DNA from: Prostheceraeus crozeri
Lineage: Eukaryota; Platyhelminthes; Polycladida; Euryleptidae
NCBI GenBank assembly: GCA_907163375.1
Contig: CAJQUW010005364.1
Coordinates: 146,902-210,901 of the forward strand
Direction: 5' to 3'
Length of the DNA: 64,000 bases
Shown here: in pieces, positions 53,464 to 61,281 of the stretch
Position numbering within the stretch: position 1 is the stretch's first letter
Layout of the letters: every line of letters starts with the position of its first letter
Made by a program: the position numbers and the translations under genes
Notes under the pieces: model-generated
The model's database searches: none
What the model was told of the DNA's origin: nothing
Seen by the model: only the letters and a program-made list of their open reading frames with translations

Positions 53464-53875
53464 TCAATTTTTCTTTATGGAAAGTTGAATGTGAATATCT
53501 GAAATCGCTTCAATCACTAGACTGCTACCATGATGGTTAAATGCGTTAAGACGTTCAGCAATTTTTATCATATGTCTTTTAAAAAAATTCTTCGGGGTGA
53601 TCTACCACTTCCATTGAATAAGAAGCAAAATGGAAAGAGCGACTTTCCACCTCTTCCTTTCCAAAATGACTAAACTTAATTTTCGCAACTAATCGCGCCA
53701 TGACAATGCTATCAGAGAATGTATTCATTAACTCTAGAAATAGAGTGCTAGCATCATCGACCACTGCTTCGATGTCGGTCTCATCTTTATGAAAATTTAT
53801 CACATAATCTTGAACAGCTCCTTTTAAACTTTGCCTATGAAAACGTAATGTTCCGCAGTCGTTTGAGAAAGACAT
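53464..53875 (-). pseudogene. Stand-alone homologue of the POLB N-terminal region, one frameshift
   Basis: ATG 53,875 (MSFSNDCGTLRF). Main frame 98 codons to 53,579; the continuation in another frame runs to a stop at 53,464-53,466, shifted at a run of seven A (53,581-53,587). The central and C-terminal words (AKIKFSHFGKEEVE, FHFASYSMEVVDHPE, then AFNHHGSSLVIEAISDIHI) match the polymerase region just before its exonuclease (LKIKYVKIDHHTG, LEFHIPSS..VVDYE, KFNERDSGLIFDGIESALF). This domain is usually seen fused to Polinton polymerase, so a free copy suggests gene duplication. Function unknown; perhaps a regulator or partner of the polymerase. Confidence 0.6.
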
Positions 53876-53958
53876 GATCGCCCTTTAACTAACCCATTGC
53901 ATGAAAACAACAACTCTTCTCATAGTAACATTTATTGAATAACGGTAACAAGCATGCA

Positions 53959-54489
53959 TTATAAATCAATGGTTTGAAAGAGATAAAATAGATACAGCTG
54001 ATAACTATCATATAGCGAGCAATGATAACCATACAGGACTTTGGCAGTGTTGAGGTAAGGAGGAAAGAAGCATTGGTTATGAACGTAGCTACTACAACGA
54101 ACAGACAAAATAGGAACACACAAATCCTTAAAACGTTTCGTAACTTCATGATAATGTTGATTCACTCTACTATCCCAAGGCGGGAGCAAAATATCATCAA
54201 TGATTAGATTGGGAAATACTTTCCTCTCCTTACCAGGATTATTACAAAAGATGCGTATAACATTGAAAGCAGCTAACCATCGTTTAAAGTCAATAAGAAG
54301 AGCACTTTCACAAGAAAAGCCATAGTCTTGCAAATATTTCAGATTAAGTCCATGAATGTGTTTTCTCGCCCATTGATCAACATTGGGATCGCAGTTGGCA
54401 TGATGATGATAGACACTAACAATCTGATATGTCCAATTGTTCATAGCAATAGCACTGAGCTCCTGTACAGGTTCACCCTCACAATCCAT
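53959..54489 (-). CDS. Probable DEDD (DnaQ-like) exonuclease-fold protein
   Basis: 176 residues. Begins MDCEGEPVQELSAIAM, compatible with the Asp-x-Glu first motif of DnaQ-type 3'-5' exonucleases, followed by HHHANCD, WARKHIHGLNLKYL, ALLIDFKRWLAAF, PPWDSRVNQHYHEVTKRFKDLC and a Cys/Tyr-rich tail (YGYHCSLYDSYQLYLF). I recall unannotated animal proteins with this same arrangement, possibly element-derived. The later acidic metal ligands are not certain, so activity is unproven. The start at the first Met leaves almost no residues before the first motif, so a short upstream exon may be missing. Confidence 0.55.
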   Translation of the reverse strand: MDCEGEPVQELSAIAMNNWTYQIVSVYHHHANCDPNVDQWARKHIHGLNLKYLQDYGFSCESALLIDFKRWLAAFNVIRIFCNNPGKERKVFPNLIIDDILLPPWDSRVNQHYHEVTKRFKDLCVPILSVRCSSYVHNQCFFPPYLNTAKVLYGYHCSLYDSYQLYLFYLFQTIDL

Positions 54490-54544
54490 AAAAATGATGA
54501 TAGAAGCCTAAAACGGAAAATTACACATCTAAGGAAACGTTCTA

Positions 54545-54790
54545 TAACATATTACAAAATGAAGAATTACATCGATGCTTTTCACGACAAAATACACAAA
54601 TGATATGATGGCAACGAAGAAGTAAAATGTATCTAATAAGACCACGTCTACGACACTCAAAGCACATAAGCGAATTGTCATAGGGTAGAGTTAGGAAAGG
54701 ACTAGCAATTCTCCTTCTTTGATTTGCGTTTTGATGTAGCATTCTTCTCCGACTTGCGCTTCGTACCACTGCTGTTAAGGATTTGATCAA
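54545..54790 (-). CDS. Small RING-like Cys/His protein
   Basis: 82 codons overlapping the 3' end of the 235-aa gene in another frame; the ordered part is downstream of that gene (about 54,545-54,690): MCFECRRRG, LLLRCHHIICVFCREKHRC, SFCNML. The CxxC..CxHxxCxxC spacing resembles half of a RING finger like the gene at 53,138-53,461. The real start may be the internal Met at about 54,667. Short and overlapping, so confidence is limited. Confidence 0.4.
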
Positions 54791-55478
54791 TTATGTCGTC
54801 CACGTTGGGTGGTTTTGGAATATATAGGATGGATTCCATATGCATGGAGAGAGAGGCTATTTTATTATCTTTGTGTCGACCATAATATAGCCCATTCACT
54901 TTGAAAAGGATATCCCAAGTACCTTCTCCGAGCTCATCGCATCTGATGGGTATTGACTGATCTCCATCCTTCTTATAGTAAGTACACCAATGTGATACCG
55001 GTAGGCAAATGTGATTACCATCCCAAATCTTTCTATAGGGAGTATCCTTGTCATCTCTCGCCTTCCACTCTTGAGCAAGAGGAGTAGGAATGTCCATATT
55101 TAATGTCACGTACTCCTCAATAATATCAAGTTGGTGGCGAATGTACGGACTCACGGGGATCAGTATGTAGTCCCCATACTGATTGTGCATTATCTTGACA
55201 TCCGTGGAAGGGAGCATTCCCGTTTGGAGTACTACGCTATGATCATCATAACGCAAGGCTTGTTTAAATTTACGCTGAAGCGGTGTAGGATTATGTACCT
55301 TGGATGTTTCTTCCACTGGTCTCAGTTGTAGATGATCTGACCGTAGCGAACCTTGTATCGTTTGACCGCCATTTTGTCCTACTAGTGCAGCAGATGGAGT
55401 AGATGCCTGAAAATGAAAAAAGATTGTATTAAGTTTACGTTCAAGGGAGGAGAGGGAGGGAAGTAGCGACTTACCATT
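54702..55478 (-). CDS. Polinton protein of unknown function, 235 aa, with ATG-only first exon
   Basis: Exon 1 is only the ATG (55,476-55,478). A 69-bp intron (GTAAGT...TTTTCAG, 55,407-55,475) follows and exon 2 is 55,406-54,702, giving 235 residues starting MASTPSAALVGQ. The polymerase gene has the same layout and also begins MAST. The middle contains YGDYILIPVSPYIRHQLDII and HICLPVSHWCTYYKKDG; the C-terminus is a basic tail (KRKSEKNATSKRKSKKENC) that may be a nuclear signal. No known domain recognised. The shared promoter, leader and intron suggest it is expressed together with the polymerase, so a replication or early regulatory role is plausible (inference). Confidence 0.7.
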   Translation of the reverse strand, partial: NGKSLLPSLSSLERKLNTIFFHFQASTPSAALVGQNGGQTIQGSLRSDHLQLRPVEETSKVHNPTPLQRKFKQALRYDDHSVVLQTGMLPSTDVKIMHNQYGDYILIPVSPYIRHQLDIIEEYVTLNMDIPTPLAQEWKARDDKDTPYRKIWDGNHICLPVSHWCTYYKKDGDQSIPIRCDELGEGTWDILFKVNGLYYGRHKDNKIASLSMHMESILYIPKPPNVDDIIDQILNSSGTKRKSEKNATSKRKSKKENC

Positions 55479-55632
55479 TTAGTTGGATAATAGAACAGGG
55501 AACTAGAGAGAGAAAATGTGCGTCCGTCACTCGTATGATTCAACGATGGAATGATTCTCACTGTGGAAGGCTCGCTATTTATACAGAAATGCTTGATTCT
55601 CATTGGATGATGATCCTCATTGGACAATAACA
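55479..55632 (-). promoter_or_regulatory. Promoter cassette of the 235-aa gene
   Basis: Minus strand: ATCCAATGA at 55,608-55,600, TATAAATA at 55,583-55,576, leader words TGAATCATAC, GAGTGACG and ACGCAC within 55,542-55,518, then CTCTCTCT and ATG at 55,478. Spacing from CCAAT to TATA (16 bp) and from TATA to leader (41 bp) equals that of the polymerase promoter. It sits directly inside the right terminal repeat. Confidence 0.75.
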
Positions 55633-57244
55633 TCAAGCTGATTCCAAATCTGAAATCCGTTTACCCATCCGAGCCTTCGTTTTGAAGCTACAGCCCAAAA
55701 CGTCCCAAATTCTAACTCTGTCGTTTTTCGCCAATGTCCCAAAATCTTAAATGGCGTCTCACATCTAAACGAAGACAGATAGGAACAAGCCGATTCTTTC
55801 ACTGAATTTGTCTCACTCTTAGCTTTCAAACGAGCTATCGCACGACAAAATCCATCCACTGGAAGCCAAAATCGAAGCAAGCTGTCCAGAGGGGGGGGGA
55901 GGTCAGTGAAATTTCAGAATTTGATGAAAAATGTTTTGGTGACGGTCCCAGGTCGAAATTCCACACTTTGGAAAATTTTCAAAATTTTACCCATACAAAG
56001 TCACTCTGACACTTAGGATTTTTTCAGGTAAGCGAGCTCCGACCTAAAATCTTGTAACCGCTCTAACTTTTGAACGAAGACAGATAGGAACAAGCCGATT
56101 CTTTCACTGAACTTGTCTCACTCTTAGCTTTCAAACGAGCTATCGCACGACAAAATCCATCCACTGGAAGCCAAAATCGAAGCAAGCTGTCCAGAGGGGG
56201 GGGGGAGGTCAGTGAAAATTTTTTCTCTCCGATTTCGCTGGAAACATCCTTCCTAACCCAAAATTTCACGTAGATTCCGAATCTGGCCTCCGTTTTCTCA
56301 TCCGATGCTTCGTTTGGGCGCTACACACCAAAACGTCCCAAATTCTAACTCTGTCGTTTTTTCGAAAAATGTTGAAAATTTTTTCTCTCCGATTGACTTG
56401 AAACTCACCATACAGATAAAGAATTTCACGCTGATTCCAAATCTGAAATCCGTTTTCCCATCCGAGCCTTCGTTTTGAAGCTACAGCCCAAAACGTCCAA
56501 ATTCTAACTCTGTCGTTTTTCGCCAATGTCCCAAAATCTTAAATGGCGTCTCACATCTAAACGAAGACAGATAGGAACAAGCCGATTCTTTCACTGAATT
56601 TGTCTCACTCTTAGCTTTCAAACGAGCTATCGCACGACAAAATCCGTCCACTAGAAGCCAAAATCGAAGCAAGCTGTCCAGAGGGGGGGGGGAGGTCAGT
56701 GAAAATTTTTTCTCTCCGATTTCGCTGGAAACATCCTTCCTAACCCAAAATTTCACGTAGATTCCGAATCTGGCCTCCGTTTTCTCATCCGATGCTTCGT
56801 TTGGACGCTACACACCAAAACGTCCCAAATTCTAACTCTGTCGTTTTTTCGAAAAATGTTGAAAATTTTTTCTCTCCGATTGACTTGAAACTCACCCTAA
56901 CGATGCAGAATTTCACGCTGAACACGAATCCGACCTCCGTTTTCTCATCCAACCACTCCTTCCACTCGAAACAACCCATTTTACAACCCAACATTCAGCA
57001 CGAAAAACATCACACACTATAGCCTCAAGACTAATCCTGGCGGTCGCCCAAGTCCACCACGACACTCAGACCCAAAGCACCACGGCGGCCGACCACGACA
57101 CTCTGCCGTTCCAGAGGGGGGGGGAGGGGAGGGGGAGGGGGAGGGGAGGGGAGGGGGAGGGGAGGGGGAGGGGGAGGGGGAGGGGGGGGAGTCAGCGATG
57201 GCGGCCATCTTGCGCTATCTGGTGTTCGCCGTTTTCTTACTACT
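55633..57244 (-). repeat. Right terminal inverted repeat of the Polinton, with three tandem units
   Basis: Reverse complement of the left terminus from 57,244 inward. The marker word occurs three times (about 56,663, 56,176, 55,874), with spacing of about 487 then 302, i.e. one long and one short step. The repeat stops at about 55,633 next to the promoter of the 235-residue gene. It is 1.6 kb against about 3.06 kb on the left, so one arm expanded or the other contracted by whole units. Confidence 0.93.
57113..57190 (-). repeat. (GGGGGA)n tract near the right Polinton end
   Basis: Mirror image of the left tract, in the plus strand as GGGGGA/GGGGA repeats, about 54 bp from the right terminus. 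Outside it lies GATGGCGGCCATCTTG, a near-palindrome containing a YY1-like core. Confidence 0.9.
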
Positions 57245-57250
57245 GCTTTG

Positions 57251-58364
57251 TTATCCTGATTGCCCGATGTCAGGTTTGTATGTGCCCATACGTCGGGTCT
57301 GTTCTCCTAAATTCCTGGTCTATCATTGGTCGCCGCCTCAGCGCACGCTTTTCTACATTGTCAAAACTACTCGGGTACTTCATTTTCTCTGATCGGTATC
57401 GCTCTTCCCGTTTGTTCCGTTAGCAAACAGCTGCGATATCAGCATCGATTGCATTGTTCCACAACTACGTCAGTTCTACGTTCCCCTTTTTATTTTCTGT
57501 CCTTAGCGTCGTCATCGGAGGAGGTCGCACGCGCAGTGAGTGTGATGTGCTTGGCGTGTGTTGATCAGCAGATCGCATGCTCGCAGACATATCCCTTCCC
57601 CAACATGTCATCAATTCCCACGGCAACAGGATTAGCGCACGATTTCCAATGATTCCGTGAGTCTGTGGCTTAGCCGGTAATTGCTTTGTCCTTCGCTCCA
57701 ATGTTGAATGTTCTAACATGCATTTCCACGACATGTCCTGCAAATGAGTCAACATTTTTACAAGTTCACCGAAAAGCAGGAAACAAAAATGACTTCACAT
57801 AGTGAAAACTGTAATGATCTGATGCCAAATTAAAATTCTATAATCAATTGAGTGATTGAAGATGCAAAGCATTACAACTTTCCAACAGTCCTAATTCGCC
57901 ATTTTTTTCTAATGAGACTGTATCGAAGAAAAATAAAACACTAATGAAACAATTTACCGAAAACAAGTCAACGAAAATGACACGCGAATGTCTGATTTGG
58001 GTTCATCAAAGAGTGGAACTCCTTCAGGCGCAATTGACTTGAAGATTACAAACAGTCGCCCTTTTGAAACAAGTATGAATAGGGCTAGAAGCGATTAGAC
58101 CGGCTTTGGGACTTGGGTAGTTGGCAAAACAAGAGAAAAACAAGAGCAAAAACACAAGACGATAAAACAAAATAAAGCAACGCAAGACAGTCGACTTCGC
58201 CTATTTATTTGCATCCAAAGTGGACGAATTTGACATCACTGGCGCTGTACGAGTCATGTGCTCAGACGATTCCATTGCCCCCTTTAATGACGAAACTTTG
58301 AAAAAATTGCAATTAACAACAATGAAATTAAATAAACGATGGATCAAATTTCCATGGAAAAAAT
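57251..58364. other. Flanking DNA without a recognised gene
   Basis: Immediately outside the Polinton. No coding region is convincing. A tRNA A-box-like word (TGGCTTAGCCGGTAATTG at 57,667) has no B box partner nearby. The rest is AT-rich. Confidence 0.3.
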
Positions 58365-58432
58365 ATGCTGCTCGAACCTACAACCAAGGTTAACTAGACC
58401 TGTTCTCTATCCTACCAACTGAGCTACGAGCC
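58365..58432 (-). repeat. tRNA-like SINE head or tRNA pseudogene
   Basis: Minus strand: GGCTCGTAGCTCAGTTGG carries a perfect A box (TAGCTCAGTTGG), an anticodon-like stem (AGGT..ACCT) follows, and GGTTCGAGCAG resembles a B box. Acceptor and T stems do not pair, so it is not a functional tRNA gene; tRNA-derived SINEs retain just such a head. The downstream body is not delimited. Confidence 0.5.
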
Positions 58433-58602
58433 ACTTATACGACTGTGTCAATTGGCAGGATCAAACCCTCAACACCAACCACACATCAGTTGTCATGGCA
58501 ATTGTGATCAATGAATAAATAACTCGTCACAATTGTGATCGCCGAAATTAAGGCAATCAGCGGGGATCGATTGTCCACCAAAGCATCTTAAACCATGTCG
58601 TC

Positions 58603-58971
58603 CCAGTGAATCGAAACTTGTAAATCACTTCCAAGAAACGTATAAGATCTTAGAAGATTTTGAAGATTTGTAAGATAGGTATGTTGTCTTGGAAGATTAG
58701 CCTGAAAGATCTTAGAAGACATGTCTGGGAACTGAAACTTGGAAAGTTGGCAATTATACCACTGAGCCGAAGGAAGGATCGTCGCAGCACCCCGCAGTTG
58801 CGGGGGGCGCAAATTAATTCCATTATATTAACAGATAACAGACATATCTTCCAAGATAATAGGAACTAATCTTCCAAGGTTTCTTGTAAGATTCTTATTA
58901 AGTCTTGCAAAGACTTGCCTAGTAAATCTTACAAGAAATTTGAAAGATTTTGGTAAGTTTCGATTCACTGG
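58603..58971. mobile_element. Small inverted-repeat (MITE-like) element, 369 bp
   Basis: Perfect 17-bp termini CCAGTGAATCGAAACTT and its inverse. The interior contains many degenerate AGATCTTAGAAGA/GGAAGAT words on both strands and a GC-rich hairpin (CCCCGCAGTTGCGGGG, 58,789-58,804). No coding capacity; no clear target duplication. Superfamily unassigned. Confidence 0.6.
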
Positions 58972-59093
58972 AGTGAATGCAATTGAACAACAACGAAATT
59001 AAGTAAACGCAAGAAAGACATGCAAATACGCATTACCGTCTACTTCCTTTGATTAATACCAACCATTAGAAAACTTATAGATCAGCTCTGATT

Positions 59094-60430
59094 GTGTTGT
59101 CAAGGCAATTCAAATTTTTGAATCTGCTTCCTCTGCCGGTCCTGAATGGTCTCCGATTACAGCATCTCAAAGACATGCTGAAAGATCAAACAAACCATTC
59201 CATTGTTCAGCTTTTGAATACCCTGTCCGAGCCTTTTAACAATTTACTGAAACGCTCCATTCCAAGCGAAATGCAACCATCTTTTGTGTGAAAGTACGGA
59301 CTCGTCGCTTTGAAGGAGAAAGTGTGGTGGAATCATACATGATGGAAATACTTTGAGGAAAGAAATAGCTTTCAAACATTTGTTGTTATTCGTGTTGGAT
59401 CTGATCACGTACGGGACAGACTTTGTACCCAATCTCAAGTGGGCTTCTTTGGAGTCCAAATGGGAATGCGAGGATGCAGTTTCATGCATGCAAAAATTAT
59501 ATTCACCAATTTCGAAACTCGGATGTTGGTCCTGTTAAAAGTTGATTTGAAAAAGCCTATCAACCTCAATCTTGCATTGATGTTTTGCACAGATCCACAA
59601 AGATTTATATTTGCATTGATCTTTGTGACCGATGTGCCAATCAAATTATATTTCTCATCATTAGAAGCGGTGCAATAAGGAGATTAATTGGATTCTCTTT
59701 TATTTAGTCTCATCATAATTCCGTTATAAATGGATCTTTCAATCTGAGATTAATGTGATGGCGTGCCTTTGATGACGGTGCTTTAGTTGGCAACTCAATA
59801 ACTGTCTTAAACGACTTCAAAGTCATCGTCAACGAGATGGCGCAGCTTGGTCCGCAAATAAATGAGTCCAAATGCGAATTGTTAGTTCTCGAAACTGACT
59901 CGACTAAACACAGGTCGGTAATGAAAGAATTGTCCGATGCCCTCCCAAATTTGAAATACATCGACTTTGAAGACGCTGAATTGCTTGGTGGATCTCTCTG
60001 CGAAGAATCGATTGACATGCTTAAACTTCTTTTAAGTTGACAGGCTAGACAAGCACGTGGCATTCTTCTTAAAAAAGCGATCGCTATACCAAAGTTACTT
60101 TGCTGCTTGAGAACAAGTTTATTGCTATGGAAGTGAAATACCCTCAAAAATTGCCTGTTTAATCAGAAGCAATTCTCTCTTCTCTATTGGAATACATCCA
60201 TTGATGAGCAGGCTTAGCAATCATATTTCCCCATTAATTACGGTGGACTTGGTATTCGCGTCACCAAACAGCTATCAATTCCTGCCTATTTAGGCCTCAG
60301 CTTTTGGTTCTATCGATGCTGTAGTGCCATACTCAACAAAGCGAGTATTCAGATTCCTGATGTGAACGTAGACAAAGCTATCTCTGTATGGAAGCACACT
60401 TCGTTTGCAAGGGAATTGCCTTAAGTTATG
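59094..60430 (+). pseudogene. Non-LTR reverse transcriptase of a different family, decayed
   Basis: Fragments in several frames along the plus strand. LNGLRLQHLKDMLKDQTNHS and LKRSIPSEMQPSF (RT entry region, 59,150-59,290), VQMG.. and RNSDVG-type residues (about 59,455-59,540), INESKCELLVLETDS (59,858) followed by DALPNLKYIDFEDAELLGG, then a C-terminal part with LLCCLRTSLL, YGGLGIRVTKQLSIPAYL and VWKHTSFARELP (to about 60,425). This is the arrangement of RT proteins very common in marine invertebrate genomes. Many stops; several segments are missing, including the YADD motif. Ends 20 bp from a putative host splice donor on the other strand, so it lies in a host intron. Confidence 0.65.
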
Positions 60431-60444
60431 TCCTGTCAAAATAC

Positions 60445-61230
60445 CTGGGATCAACCCATGAGTGAAATTTTTTCCTTGCAAAATTAATTGCAAAGGAGAA
60501 TTATCAAGGAAAACTATATTGCCATCAGCATCGACGAAAGAAGCAGGCCAATGGCTGAATGCATATCCTACACGATCTTTGGGGTTCAAATCAGGGACGA
60601 TCAGTTCACTATTGCATGTGCATTGCGGATTGGTACCCCTGTTTGTACAGCATAGCGGTGCATTTGTGGAGAGGAGTTGAACATATTCGGTCAGGACGCA
60701 CTGTAACAAGTCTTCAGGTCGCTGTTTTCGACATGTATCAGTGTATAACCTGAATTCAAGAGCCTTAGTTTCTGCAGGTGTGTTAATTCCACTTAACCAA
60801 TGGTCATATTCCGCAGTGACAACAAGACACGTGACGGAATAACACTTTTGATTTGGGAAAGAGGTCTTTGTGTGGGACTTTACATGTAGCCACACACTTG
60901 CATAATCCACGTAGGTGTCAGCTGCCTAAAAGACCCCATGTGCCGTTTGAAATATCGCAGAAACCCACAAATTTAGCAAATACTACGAAATTGGAGACCG
61001 ATAGATATTTACTACTCCAATTTCCATCGAAACTATTGGGCATATGAATGAATAGTGCTGCCAATGTTTATAAAAACGGTTGCCAAGCGCCTGATAACAT
61101 CATACTGTGTGCGAGAAAAGGCAGCTAGTATACTTACCTCCAGCCAAAATCCTTGAGCGGACTGCCGTTCAAATTGTAACGCAAACAGTAAATTGGGTGC
61201 ATTGTTGAAGACATCTGTAGCCTTTGTAAT
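60445..61230 (-). CDS. Two exons of an unknown host gene
   Basis: Minus strand. Upstream exon: ends at 61,138 with ..SAQGFWLE before GTAAGT; its acceptor is not certain (about 61,230). Intron 60,926-61,137. Downstream exon 60,925-60,445, entered after TTTTAG and left at CAG before GTATTT; it keeps the phase across the intron. The exon encodes about 160 residues with paired cysteines (PLCCTNRGTNPQCTCNSE), TyrAspHisTrp (AEYDHWLSG) and FSHWPASFVDADGNIVFLD, suggestive of an extracellular or lumenal protein. I do not recognise the family. Correct splice signals at both borders and phase conservation are the main support. Confidence 0.5.
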
Positions 61231-61281
61231 AAATGTAGTGTAGAATGCAAGCGTGTATCGTAAACCGAAAGTGTATTTCAC

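Larger units (their letters stand above)
25179..57244. mobile_element. Complete Polinton/Maverick, 32,066 bp
   Basis: Self-synthesising virus-like transposon. Both ends start AGTAGTAAGAAAACGG and run as matching inverted repeats; terminal dinucleotides are 5'-AG and CT-3'; the flanking 6-bp direct repeat is GCTTTG (25,173-25,178 and 57,245-57,250). AG..CT ends, 6-bp duplications, DNA polymerase B, adenain-like protease, packaging ATPase, capsid protein and retroviral-type integrase together define Polintons. At 32 kb it is longer than most (15-20 kb is usual) because of expanded terminal arrays and about 7 kb of biased-composition DNA. Gene order: unknown coiled coil, acidic protein, polymerase, two large paralogues, PC4-like pair, TBP, protease, capsid, basic protein, biased tract, integrase remnant, then ATPase and accessory genes. 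Several genes carry frameshifts, so this copy is probably not autonomous. Confidence 0.95.

Noticed and set aside
58365-58432. Functional tRNA gene
   Set aside because: A-box and anticodon-like stem are present but acceptor and T stems do not pair.
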